Source of the DNA: Metarhizium brunneum
Lineage: Eukaryota; Ascomycota; Sordariomycetes; Hypocreales; Clavicipitaceae
DNA length: 64,000 nt
Direction of reading: 5' to 3'
Assembly (NCBI RefSeq): GCF_013426205.1
Contig: NC_089428.1
Span: 186,001 to 250,000 of the forward strand
The position numbers were made by a program, and so were the translations under genes. The notes beneath the pieces were generated by a model. The model was not told where the DNA came from, did not search any database, and saw only the letters and a list, made by a program, of their open reading frames with translations. Shown in pieces: positions 51,301 to 63,800 of this stretch. Position 1 is the stretch's first letter; every line of letters starts with the position of its first letter.

Positions 51301-52819
51301 CTAAGATTATATTATTATTATTAATACTTATTTCCCTTACTTTATTTTTTAATTTATTAAAGGTAGTAAGAATTTATACGTTTTACTTCTCCTTATATTA
51401 TTATTCCCTTTAAATCTTCCTTGCTTTTACTTATTATTATACCTAATTAAGAATTTCTTAGTATAAGTTTTTATTTAAATATTTTAATAATTTTAGTTTA
51501 TAAAGTTCCTTTTATCTTATTATTATAAGTATTCTCTTTTTTATTAATTATTTATTTAGGTCTTCTTATACTAGTTATTTAGCTACTTATAATTTATTTC
51601 TTATAAAGTTTATAATTTTTTTTTTTAATTTTCTTAGTTCTTTTAAAAACTATTCTCTTTTTTATTTATTACTTATATAAATATAATAATTATTATTATA
51701 ATAAAAGGTCTAGTTAAGGTTTTTATATTTTACCTTTGATTTAATAACTTTGATTTTTTATTAGTTAGTAAAATTAAGTTATTTCTTATCTCCTTTTAGT
51801 ATTAGCTTTATTTTTTCTTAGATTTCTTATATTTATTAGTAAAATGTCCTGGTTTTTTATAATTATAATATTTTTTTTTTTTTTATTATTTTTCTTAGTA
51901 ATATTAAGCTTTATTTATCTAGGGTTAAAAGTATAATTATAAGTAATAAATTTATTATACTTTTTATATTAATTAGCTTAATAACTCTTTCTTTTAATAA
52001 GGCTTTAGGTTCTTTTACCTTATTTCTTTTATATATATTACTAATATTATTTATTATTAATTTATATTATTATAATAATATAATCTAATAAGTTATTTAG
52101 TTTATTCTTTTTATAAAGTTCATTTTTAACTTCTTCCTTAAGTCCTTTATAAAAAGCTAATATAAAAGGTTTATTTTCCTAGTTAAGCTAAGATATAAGT
52201 TATTTAAAGTAAGTAATATAATTAGATACTAATTCTTTTTACTTAAGCCTATTAATATAATACTTAATAGCTTTAGCTTTATTAATTATTTTAAAGGCCT
52301 TTTTAATAGTTTTTTTAAACTTATTATAACTTTTAAAAATAATATTAGTTTTTTTTTTATGATTATTTTTTTTTTATTAAGGTAATCCCTTATAATAAGT
52401 TTAAATTATATAAGTATTACTCTTATTATATATCCTTTTATATATAATACCTTAATAAAGGATTCTTTTATTTTAATTAAGAATTATTAATAATAAGCCT
52501 TAAGTTAAGTAAGGAATCCTTAAAGTATACTTAAAAATTTATTATATAATTTTAATACTTTAGGTTTAAGAATTTCTTTTAAGTTCTTTTTAATTATAAT
52601 TATAATTATAACTTATTTTTATTATTTTTCTTTTATTTATTAGACTTATTCTTAAAGGCGTATAATCTTAATAAGTATATTATAAGTAAAAATAATAATT
52701 AATCCTTCTTAGGTTTTATTTAATTTAAATATAATAATAGTCTTATATAGTGCTATATTAATAGTTATTAGGTATTACTTAAAGTAATATAATAGTAGTT
52801 TAAATAAGAGCTTTTAATA
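48330..52819 (-). other. Target-site duplication (right, gaatt) and RIP-degraded 5' interior of the outer element
   Basis: Starts with the second gaatt (48330-48334). The rest is extremely AT-rich and corresponds, inverted, to gag, protease, reverse transcriptase and the start of RNase H of the young copy. Decayed stretches such as aataccttat and long TA runs leave stops everywhere. No gene. Confidence 0.8.
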
Positions 52820-53260
52820 TATAATAATTAAAATTCCTAAGAAATAAACTAGTTATAGTTTATATTAATAAAGCTACTAAGGTAATTAATTTAAGTAATT
52901 AAGTATTATATTAATAATAGGTTATAAACTATAATTAAGTAATTAAAGTTAAAGAGTTATAAGTAAAGCTTAAGTTAATATAATAATTATTATTAAAAGC
53001 TAAGAAGCTAAAGTTTATTTATAAAGTAATATTAAGGGTCCTTATATATTATAATAAATTACTTCTCTTATTATAATATTTCCTTTTAAATTATTATTAT
53101 AACTATAATCTTACTTATATAAATCATAGTTCCTTTTATGATTTAGATATAATAGTTACTTTAACTATTAATCTATTATTTGCCCTGCCTATGCCGCCCC
53201 GTGGCTCATATAGCCAGCCCAACCTACAGCCTGCTTCCTGCATACGACTGGGTCGTAACA
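52820..53260 (-). repeat. Right LTR of the outer element
   Basis: 441 bp, matching the left outer LTR in length and order. The last 90 bases (from about 53170) keep normal C/G content and align closely with the reverse complement of the intact LTR start. Confidence 0.87.
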
Positions 53261-53265
53261 AGCCA
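53261..53265. repeat. Target-site duplication (right) of the outer element
   Basis: agcca, identical to 37576-37580. Confidence 0.85.
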
Positions 53266-56211
53266 GAGGAAAGGCGCCGAGGCAGATTACTGGCCACACA
53301 AAACGGTCCGGCTGGGTCTCACAGGAAGGTCCAATATTAAGCTGTCCGCATACCATTTCCTTTCCAGTACTTTATAAATCCGCATGAACCCAGCAGGAGT
53401 CGGAAGCTGAGTCCCAGGAAACCTGGCTGCTACCAAACCGGAACAAGATGCGGTGGCAATACATTCTTAAGCGTAGTGAGTTCCGTGTAGGCACGGCCAA
53501 TTTATTCACGACGTGCTACTTATATGAAGTCGTGTCCCATCGAGCCGAAGTCCTAGTCATGCGGTTGTCATGCGGTTGTCATGCAGGAGACAAGAGCCAC
53601 CCTTGGCCTAGGGCTGGGTGTATTTGAGATGGAATTAGATGGATAATTAGGCACCATGTAATTAAACAAACACGAACTGGGCTCTATACACGTGATAATG
53701 ACTGTTTTAATAACCCCTTGGTAAGGGGACTCTAGCCAAGCTACGTATTTATATAAAATATTAGTACAGCTTATAGTGTAAATAGTTTTATATGCTAAGT
53801 TATAGGGATGGCATAAAACCTCCAGGATTTATAGATAGCATAATTCCAAGAAAGCTTGTAAGTTAACGGGAATAAAACGAGGGCCAGGTATATATAATAT
53901 ATTATAACATATATTCTAACTTATAATCCACAGGGTCCTACCGGGCTAATAAATTACTAGCGTGTTGTTTCATTTAGCTCGTCATGGACCATGTATTATT
54001 TGCGACCTTTGACGAGATTGTAGTTGTGTTTTCAGGTAAGTTATGAAAATTAATCTGGACCAGCGGTAAACACCGACTTGGGGTGGTGCGGTAACTGAGA
54101 AACAAAGGTTTGGTAGTATCTGGCAGGAATAGCGGAGAAAAAAAAGGATGAAGCCCCATTCCGTAACGTCACCTAAGTTGCACGCATCTCTTTGCATTGC
54201 GTCCTTAATTTTGCCACGTCGCGGCGGGTGGCAAGTCTTCTCTGAGTTGACGTCTCGGGCGCCTTGAACAACGTACTGTCAAGCAGCTCCTGTACAATCT
54301 GCGAAAAAGGGAAATTGGTAAGAAGATAGGTCGATAGGTATTGAGCCTTCTAGACGACCGACACACTCGGGTCTCGATCGACGGGTTCAAAACCGTGCTA
54401 CACACCAGACTCTCTACAGGCACAGTACAAGGCTCACCCTCTCACCGACTCTCTATACTTTCTTTAACGTGAACCGTATTGGGAAGTGTAATCTAGCAGA
54501 AGACGCAACCGCAACTGCCTTTATCAACCACATGGCTATTTTCACTTGGGAGATACGACAACGGAAACATGCGTCAATCTTTATTGCCCACTACATAACA
54601 GATTAGTGGGCGAATTTCAAGTTATGATACTTTTGCCGGATAATAACTCTGTAGATTAAAGCTGCAGGCCTTAGCGTTATTCCCGGTGCTTGTAGCGTCG
54701 GGGACTGTAGCTACACTTGGCCAAAGGTTCGATTCGGACGAAAGGAAGATTTTTCGGCATTTAAAAGGTTATATATCTCGTAGCCATAAATCTACGTTTG
54801 ATGTAGAACTATTCACGCCGCTAATGTTTTTTTGGCCAGGAATTGGCAGTATATATCTAAGAGGCCTCTATCTAACTTACCGAGCAAGTTGGTGCGGCCG
54901 CGGCTGCAACCAGGTTTGGTGAAAGTATTCCATTGACCTCCTATTCATAAAACCGCAGCTAAGTGTTGTTAGTCTGATGAGTTCCGGTAACGGCCGAGAT
55001 GCTGGAGCCAGGGCTTGGGAACATTGAACGGCAAGAATAGTACTGCACGTATTGAGATGTGCTTCATGTAGCCAGTACAAGGAACCTTTGCGTATCGACG
55101 GCAAGCGTCCAAAGACCCTTTATATCAGCACATTGCTGTTCTACCAAACTGATCTAAAAGAACAAGATGAAATAACAAAATCAACTATATTCTATGCAGC
55201 TCTTGTGCATGAGACACCCAAACGTCGCCTTGTTGCCTGTCAGCCTTTGGGGGTTGCAAGATGGAGTGCCCGTCTCGGGCCATCAAGGGGCTTCGCCTTG
55301 GGCTGGAAGTAGGTATTCTTCTTTCCCGTCATCAATATCACCAAACAAGCCGCGTGGATGCTGACATGTTTACTCGTCCATCCTAGCTACGCGCTGCAGT
55401 CGCTGGTTAGCCTGCGGCTAAAATCATTGCCGGTACATTAGCCATCCAGTATTGGACCCAAACGCTAAGTCTGTATCCAATGTATCCAATGATGCATCAT
55501 CTCATGCACCACGGCGGACCCGATAAAACAGCGTCACGGCACGCCACTTGTACAACCAGACGTTATTCATTGATGAAGGTGCATCAACACATCATGACGA
55601 CTTTCCTCTCCATAAATTCCTGGCCGACACACGCGGACCGGCCGCAAGCAATACGTCCTACACGTTGATGCAGCCGGCGGTGATGCCGCGACCCGAAACT
55701 CAATCATCCACCAAGATGCACAAGGTCGCACCCGCAGACCCCGACAAATCACGGCCAGCAAAAATCTACGACATCACCATGAGTATGCGGCATGTTTTTC
55801 ACAAAGACAACAAATGTCTCAACAGCCAATTTCACAACCATGCCGTGTCACCCCGCATGTTGGACGAGACGGGATGCTCAAGGCGGACTCGTGAGGGGTA
55901 TGGTGCGCAATGCAACGACGATATTTGGCAAAATCGAGGGATCGGCACGGCCATGCAAACCAGACATTTACACGAGCCCTGGCCTTGCAGCAAAACAGCC
56001 AGCGTGGAATGCAACAATACCCCACAGTTGCGTCTGGAGACGCCGATTCCCAGATGAATATAAACAGAGGCAGTCGCGAGTGAGACCACTTGCAACATTG
56101 CGAGCCGGTCAGCGCTGGTGCGGCCTCGAGAAATATTGATACCACTGGGACTGTAAAGGCGATTTCCCATCCGTCGTTCCCATCTTGCCTCGCGTATCTC
56201 ACAGTCTCGCC
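53266..56211. other. Gene-poor stretch, about 2.9 kb
   Basis: Mixed composition with AT-rich parts (53690-53960). All reading frames are short and without motifs. A doubled catgcggttgt lies near 53560-53590. The right end is the promoter region of the GH92 gene. No RNA gene found. Confidence 0.45.
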
Positions 56212-58936
56212 ATGGCTTTGCTCTACTTTTTACTGTCGGTTTTCCACGCCGTCCTGGTTACCCTCGCCAGCACAACACCGAATCATACACGCTTCGATGT
56301 TTTGGACCTTGTCGACCCTCTCATCGGTACTGCCAACGGAGGTACGATCCGCGCGACGCGATTCCACGCTCGGTCCCGGCTGACCAAGTCCCAGGCCACG
56401 TCTTTCCCGGCGCCAGCCTGCCCTACGGAATGGCAAAGGCAGTTGCGGACGTGAACAAGGAACTCCAGGGCGGATTCACGTCCAACGACGGCGAGAGTAA
56501 GCAAGAAGACGTCAAGCATTGCGGCACTGTTGCCTGCTGTACTGACAAAGGCCACTCGTAGTCACCGGCTTCTCGCACATGCATGACAGCGGAACAGGCG
56601 GAGTAGGTTGCACCGCGCCGTCGGTGAGAAGGCACCCATTCACTGATTCCGTGTAGGGCGCCTCTCTAGGCAATTTCCCCCTGTTTCCTCAGACCGGGTG
56701 CGACGGGGACGTCCTGAACAACTGCTACTTCCCCAAGGCGGCACGGGCTTCGCAGAGGGTGAATGGCACCGTCAAGGCGAGACCGGGCTACTTTGCCGTC
56801 ACGATGAACACGTCGGTGCATGCCGAGATGACCGTCACCAGCCACGCGGCCTTGTACAGATTCACATTTCCGACCGACGGCACGCCCACCAAGAGCAGCG
56901 GAAATGCGACGCCCAAGATGCCATATAGCCCCCTGATCCTGGCGGACGTGACGGACCTCGCAGACTCGAGAAGCAACGGAAGTATCTCGGTAGATGCGCA
57001 GTCGGGAAGAATCACGGGGTTTGGAACGTTCAATCCCTCCTTTGGCATCGGCACGTATAACGCGTACTTTTGCGCCGACTTTGCCGGTGCCCGGATCCGT
57101 GATACGGGCGTCTTTATGAACAACCGTGCCGGGGCGGAGCCGAAGTCGCTTCAGCTCCCGACGGACGGGAATACAGTCCCGGGCGGCGCTTGGGTCCAGT
57201 TCCATGCGCCGAAGTCGAACCAGGTTCAGGCCAGAGTCGGCCTGTCCTTCATCAGCACACAGCGAGCATGCGACAATGCCGAGGCCGAAATTCCCGATTT
57301 CGACTTCACCCGCGTGAGGCGGGCGGCGGAAACGGCATGGCGGAGCAAATTGGATACCGTCAGGGTAAACAGCACCGGGGTTTCGAAATCGCTACAGAGA
57401 ACCTTTTGGAGCGGCATCTATCGCGCGATGCTGTCTCCCCAGGACTACACCGGCAAGTCTCCCCCTGCGCCGGTGCGAGTCTGCCGCCTGCTAACCGGTG
57501 CCGGGCATTGCAGGAGAGAACCCGCTGTGGGCGAGCGACGAGCCCTACTTTGACTCGTATTATTGCATCTGGGACAGCTTCAGGAGCACGCACCCGTTGC
57601 TCACGTTGGTCGATCCGCGTGCGCAGGCGCGCATGGTTCGCGCGCTGATTGACGTGTACCGCCACGAGGGCAAGCTTCCCGACTGCCGCATGTCGCTTTG
57701 CAAGGGCTTCACCCAGGGCGGAAGCAACGCCGACAACGTCCTGGCCGATTCGTATCTCAAGGGGCTCGGGGACGGCATCGATTGGGAAACTGGCTACGAG
57801 GCCGTCGTGTCAGACGCCGAAGGTGAGTGCGTATTGGAAGAATGTCCATCATTTGCCGCACTGGACGTCGTTGCTCACGCGCTTCTACAGATGAGCCTCC
57901 CATTTGGACAGTGGAAGGAAGGGGCGGACTGCACAGTTGGAAAACGCTGGGCTACATTCCTACCGACGACTTTGATCCGTACGGCGTCGGCATTTTTACG
58001 CGGTCCATTTCCCGGACCGTCGAGTATTCGTACAATGATTTCTGCATCGCGGAAATGGCCAGAGACATGAACAAGACGGCTGATGCGGAGAAGTATCTGG
58101 AGCGTTCGTCCAATTGGAGGAACATGTTTGACCCTACCTCTCGCTCGAGACTCAACACGACGGGAAGCCAGGATCCGGCTGGCCTCGTGGACAGCGGGTT
58201 CCAGGGATTCCTGCAGCCCAGGTATCTAAACGGCAGCTTTGGCCATCAGGACCCGGCCATTTGCACGGCCCTCTTCAACTTCACCTCTTGTTATCTGAAC
58301 CCAGGCGGACACGAGACGTACGAGGGCGGGTCGTGGCTTTACACGTTCCAAGTTCCCCACGATCAGGCGACCCTCATCACGATGCTCGGCGGCACGGGCG
58401 AGTTTGTCCGCCGGCTGGAGTTTTTGCACAACACCCCGGGCCTGTTCTACATTGGGGACGAACAGTCCTATCTCCTCCTGTACCTGTTTCACTATGTCGG
58501 GAAGCCGGGCCTGTCCTCGCAATACGCACGCAGGTATATACCCAGTGCCTTTAATGATTCCTTGGCCGGCATCCCCGGGAACGACGACTCGGGCGCCATG
58601 GGCAGCTTCACCGCATTGTCCATGATGGGTCTCTACCCGATGAGCGGCCAGGACGTGTACCTCATTATCCCTCCCTTCTTCCCACAAGTCACCATTCACC
58701 ACCCCGGGACGGGCAAGTCGGCAACCATCAGGAACATTAACTTTGATCAAGGGCACAACAATATATATATACAGAGCGCAAGGCTGAATGGCAGGCCGTA
58801 TACCAAGTCGTGGATCACTCATGACTTTTTCAGCACCGGCGGCGTGCTGGAGCTGACCCTGGGGCCGTCACAGAGTCATTGGGGGTCGGGGGAAAATGAC
58901 ATTCCGCCAAGTGCATCTACTCACTTCTGGAAGTAG
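56212..58936 (+). CDS. Secreted GH92 alpha-1,2-mannosidase-like glycosidase
   Basis: Six exons (56212-56341, 56395-56496, 56562-56602, 56657-57452, 57514-57822, 57891-58936) give 807 residues, normal for GH92. A signal peptide covers about residues 1-20 (LYFLLSVFHAVLVTLAS). Family motifs run in order: DLVDPLIGT, GHVFPGASLPYGMAK, GFSHMHDSGTGG, SLGNFPLFPQ, the helix-barrel segment WASDEPYFDSYYCIWDSFR, the GGSNADNVLADSY loop, and GNDDSGAMGSFTALSMMGLY, which holds the expected catalytic-base aspartates. Family role: calcium-dependent exo-mannosidase trimming N-glycans or mannoproteins outside the cell. Intron 4 begins with GC (gcaagt) instead of GT, and exon 3 is only 41 nt. Several N-glycosylation sequons are present. 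The ATG at 56212 precedes the signal peptide directly. Confidence 0.92.
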
Positions 58937-59093
58937 GAGGATGATGGGGCCATGTAGCCGCACACGCGGCACTTGTAATCGACGTCTGACTCAATGTATA
59001 CACATGCTTCATGGACGTGAGCACACTACATACATGACCTGACGCTGTTTTTAATGCTTCGTCATGTTTCCCGGCATGCGCCTCCAATTGCTG

Positions 59094-60884
59094 TTACACG
59101 GGATGCTTCAATGGAATATTCAATGCCTGTTGTCGGTGACAACCTGGCCGTACTGGCCTCCCCCTGGACTCAAAAACGCCGCCGGTGATGCCGCCATTCT
59201 CAAACAGGTGGTCGACGTCTTCCAATTCGAGGCCGCTGGTTTCGGGGAAAAAGAAGTACACCATGGGTATCTAGCGGCAATGGTCAACTAGCGTTCAAAG
59301 TGTTTAAATTAGACAATACGCACCCAGGATGCACATAAGCATGCAAAGATGATGAATGTCCGCCAGTCAATATTATCAATAGCAATAGGTGTGATCTGGA
59401 CTACAATGACTACGCAAAAGTCAACATGGCAGTGCTTCGAGTGAGAAAGGCTACGGGGACTACTTACAAACGCACATCCAATTGACGAAGCCGGCAAAGG
59501 CCTGGCCGCGCGCACGGATTCGCGTCGTCGTCACCTCGCTCGGGTAGAACCTGGGCACGGTTAGCTTCCTAGGATCGGCAGAAGAGCAGGCAGGTTGGCA
59601 CACCAAGGGACGGGCAGATAGCCGATGCCCAGGAAGAGTTGAAAGATGAAAACAAAGGACGTGGCTGCGTATGCGCAGCGCTGCGTGCCGATGGACAGCA
59701 GGATGGAGACCATGACGAAACAAAACGAGAGCCCGGCGGCCGAGACCATGAGCGAGAGGCGCCTGCCGATGCGGTCCATGCTCCATAGTGGAATGAACGA
59801 GCCGATCAGATATACAATTGCCGTGCATCCACCCAGAATCAGAGACGTGTTCCTGGATAGGTGCATGACGTTTTGGTAGACTACAGGCGCGTAGTAATTA
59901 ATCATGTTTGCTCCCGTAAACTGCTGCTGCACGTTGACCAGGCCGCAAAGAATCATGCGGCGCAGGTTCTGTATCTTGCCTCGGGTGAACAGTTCGCGGT
60001 AGTGGAATGGGCCTCCGGCCGACTCGATTGCGATTGCTGTTTCGATTTCCAAGAGCGATTGGCGCAGGCTTTGCGCCGCTCCCGGAGCGCCCGCATCGGG
60101 TTGGAGGCGCGTCAGAACCTTGACAGCGTCCTCGCGGCGGTCCTGCTCGCAGAGCCACCGAGGCGTCTCTGGCAGGGGAATCATTTGCAGCACGAGGCAG
60201 ATGGCGAAGAAGGATTGGAAGCTGATGGGCAGCCTCCACTGGATCGGGCTCTGCACAAAGCTAAGGCCATAGTCCATCCAGTACGCTATGCACAGCCCGA
60301 CAATGGTGACGGTCCCCTGGGCCGAGAGCAGTCGGCCGCGATGTTTGGACAGCGCCATTTCGCTCTGGTACGCCGGCACGGTGCTGCTGTTGATGCCGTT
60401 TCCAACGCCCGTCACGATTCGTCCGACGATGAACTGCGCGACGCTGTATGAGGAGCCGAGTATCACGGTGCCTACAATCATGATGGTGCCGCCCGCCATG
60501 ATCATTCTCCTGCGGCCGATGCGGTGGCCGCAGAAGAAGGCGAAGAGACAGCCGACGGCGCATCCTATGTCGTAGATGGACGTCACTGGCACGGGTTAGC
60601 TGGTTGTCTGTTTGCGAGGAAGCTGCGCCCAGTACGTACGGGTTCCTTGTAGGCCTGCGTCGGGGTGGTTGAACTGTTTGCCAAACTGGTTGTCGGCGCC
60701 GATGAGACCACTCATTACCCCCTGGTCGTATCCCAGGAGCAGAAATGCTTGGCAGCTGGCAGCTAGACGCGAATATCAGCCCCGAGTGAGTTGCAAGACG
60801 CGCGGTCGAGGACCTACCCGTCACGGCCCAATGCAGGGCCCTGCCGCGAATCGGATGCATCGGAGTTGCTGGTGCTTCAGACAT
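59094..60884 (-). CDS. MFS sugar porter (hexose-transporter-like)
   Basis: Six exons (60884-60818, 60762-60640, 60585-59604, 59550-59468, 59409-59324, 59270-59094) give 505 residues. Sugar-porter signatures: GYDQGVMSGLIG in TM1, GHRIGRRRMIMAGG after TM2, GRIVTGVGNG, PETPRWL at the end of TM6, QQFTGANMINYYAPVVYQN in TM7, SMDRIGRRLSL, and in TM10 VPWFYPSEVTTTRIRARGQA. PETSGLELEDVDHLFE closes the last helix. Twelve helices are expected in the plasma membrane; role is proton-coupled sugar uptake, substrate not deducible. It converges with the mannosidase gene, whose stop is 157 bases away, so released mannose is one conceivable cargo. Confidence 0.9.
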
Positions 60885-63800
60885 GTGTTGCTGCCCCAGC
60901 TTGGTTCGGACGACGGGGGACCATGGCCGTATCTGAGCCGCGCCTTGCTCTGTTCGCTTTCCAGCGCCGTCGTGGACGCATCAATCTTTGGACGATGCAA
61001 AAACGAAGTCGAAGATTGGCTCGCTCCGGGCGTTGTGTTGTGGCGCTTCCGAGATTTAAGCGACAGGCGACTGGAGTCAAGTCTGGTCAAATCCCATTTG
61101 ATGGCACCAGACCAGACCTCTTTCTCCCCAGCCAAACCTCGGCTGAGTCTGTGCTGACCAAACGACGCACCTTGATTTGCAGCGCAAATTGTTTATGCCA
61201 TGACATGCGACAAACTCCAACTCCCTGGACTGATGACAGCCTCCCCATGGACATTTGCATGTGAATATTTCCGTTTCCCAATCCACCTCGGCTAACCCAT
61301 GCAGGCAGAAAGCGCCGTCCGACCAGCTCAACACCCTTGGTGCGCCCGAATCTTGGCCACGATGCCACCAGATTACGTCTACAGTGCTGTGCGTGCCTTT
61401 ATACATCGTATTCTGCAGCGTTGACAGTCTTTTCCCCATTGAGTCCGGTGCCTCCTTGATGGCCTCGCAGACGATGAGCGCCGCGAGCTCAGTTCTGCCG
61501 TCCTTGGCACGTCTTCCAACCCCCCAACCGCATTGATCAAGTGCTGCGACTGCCGCTCGAATGGCACCGGACTGCAACATCCACACGGATTTCTTGCCTT
61601 GTTATTTCCGGCTGCCAAGACTTTGGCTTGTCCCCGTAAGATCACAGCGACATGTCCGGCACACTTGGACATCCTTCCGTCCCGAATATGCGGTAAAAGT
61701 CTTGGCCGGCTTTAGGAATGGGCGGGTTTTCTCCAAAGCCGGACTCGAAATTATACGGCGACGGGGCGTAATCCGAAAGCAAAAACGTGCCCACCGCTCC
61801 CGACTTGAACTTGTGTGTCATGGCTGCCCCTTTGTCTGTGGTATTGCCTCGCCGACGAGGGATTCGATCTGCGTAAACTTAAACTATGCCCCCCAGGAGA
61901 AAATGGAGGATGCCAATCTCGTGAATCATGTCGATGAGGATGGCGCCGCTGGCTTCAGTCCGTCTCCATTCTGCCGGCGCCTGAAAGTAGTCGAGCGGCT
62001 TGTGCAATGCCCAGATCCCGTTTATATGACTTGTTTCGTTTTCAGTATATAAGGGTTAACCCGACGATGATGCCTGACCAGGACTTTGCTCTTGGCCGAG
62101 AACGAGGTCCTGCCCGCTGCGTACATCCGCGCTGACCGGCTTCTTAATTTTCATGTGAATGATGCGAGAAGCAAACTTCGTTGCAAGATGCACCTTTGCG
62201 TGGTTTGGGGTACATATTGGCTGCATCGACTTGTTCGGCCGAGTTGAGGAGGTTGTCGACGCCTGTGTAATAGCTCACACTCGACTCAACTCGGTGGCCA
62301 AGGCGCTCCCAGCGGGGGGCGGATCAACGACGGCGACAAGTTTCGCCCCATTGTTCTTCATGACATCTGGACCGTTTTTGCATGTCGGGGCCCAATGATT
62401 CGGTGGGATGAGCCTGACACGTCAATGGTCAAGCGATTGCGTATGTTGCACCAAATAGTTCAACATTTCATGATGAGTTTCACGGAATAAAACTACGCAT
62501 CAATCTCCGAGGCTACTACCGCCGAGATTTGGTGCCGTGGCTAAATCCTCTTCCTTGGTGAGGGATTCCAGGCCTGTGATAATGTGGGGGCGGATAAGGC
62601 TTTACCCGTAAACTTACGCATTCATGTAGGGTAGGTTGCCCGCCTTGAAGGATTGTTTCGATAAATCAGAAGAACCAGATTAAAAAACAGCATGTATCGT
62701 AATTCTTATAATTAATAATATCTGGTCTTCTAATATGTGAGTAGGTGTGCTTATGCACTTGATAGATTGGTTGATCGTGGAGTAAACAATGTGTCACCAC
62801 AAGCAATATCGTGTGCGTGTTTATGCACATGACTTTATCTCGCACCTGCTGATAAATTCCACCAGCCCGCTTGGCACACACAGTGCCTTGGATGTGTGTA
62901 GATCAAGAAAGTTCTTTCTATGTACAATTATTGTCAAACTAGCACAACCGCCTATCGTGAGTATTAGTACAGCCGCAGAGGCTATGCTTGACTGTCCGAA
63001 TCGAACAAGTCACCCGATACTCGCTCAGCTGGTACTGTTAGCTGATGTGCTGACAACACGTACGGCTTAGCTTGGACGGGACCATGACAATTCTCTACTA
63101 TCGTATTATAGTTGTCCTCAATACTTGAGTGCGTATTTAAAAGGTCTGGTTTTCTTTTGTCATAACTGTACTGAAGTGTATCGACTACTCGGGTATATAT
63201 AAAGATAGTATTGTAATTATTTCTGTCCTTATTTTTTTTTTTTGGATACTTGTTATATAATACAAGTGACATATCAAGTTCAATTATATCAGATCAATTG
63301 TAATTATAAATATCTTGTAAGGTTTTACTTAAAAATGTGTGTTGGATAGAAATGCTAAATTGGGTGGTTTGAAGATAGGAAACCGCTATCGTGGACGGAG
63401 CATGCTTTACTAGTAAAAAGAAGAGCTTTGCATGAATTTCACAACACGACCACGAATTTACAAGAATTATGGCCGCGTAATCTGACACATGTGTCCATCA
63501 TGCAAATAACGCTTCTTCGGCAGAGGTTCGGTGCGGCTCAGCATTCGGTGAACGAGACAATGCTAACGATTCATGGCGTGCATATACTAGGATAGACTGG
63601 GACAAGTTTGTAACTTACTTGAACCTTCCAGAAAATAGAGAATGCGGCTTTAATCGGGATTGTAGCTGACCATGTCCGGACGGGTACATGTACCGACACA
63701 ACGGCTTACTTTTAGCTTTACCAGGGTTTGTTATACCGCTAATATTTTCTCGCGTTGAGAGAAGTTGATATCATGAGGAGTCACATGCCGAAGCATTACT

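Larger units (their letters stand above)
37581..53260 (-). mobile_element. Outer Ty3/gypsy retrotransposon, RIP-degraded, split by a younger relative
   Basis: The left end (tgtaacggctaaggttccca) is the reverse complement of the end of the intact LTR at 40519-40954, and the right end (gactgggtcgtaaca) corresponds to the beginning, so this copy lies inverted. Its 441-bp LTRs are 37581-38021 and 52820-53260, and agcca flanks both ends. The interior is almost pure A/T with C-to-T and G-to-A differences from the intact copy, as RIP produces. Without the insertion it is about 7.86 kb against 7.81 kb for the young element, and the parts flanking the insertion match the corresponding parts of the young element in length (4931 against 4928, 2938 against about 2890). 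A remnant of RNase H is still readable just left of 40519 (KSKHKVKIYINHKNIS). No protein can be made from it. Confidence 0.92.

Noticed and set aside
37581..53260. AT island as a centromere fragment, mitochondrial insertion or replication origin
   Set aside because: LTRs, two nested target-site duplications and collinearity with the intact element explain it as a RIP-degraded retrotransposon.
54390..54415. T-loop-like gggttcaaaaccg suggesting a tRNA
   Set aside because: No matching acceptor, D or anticodon arms around it.
61077..61586. 169-codon minus-strand frame in the right-hand gene desert
   Set aside because: No motifs, no plausible start context or splice partners, and overlapping frames of similar length on both strands.
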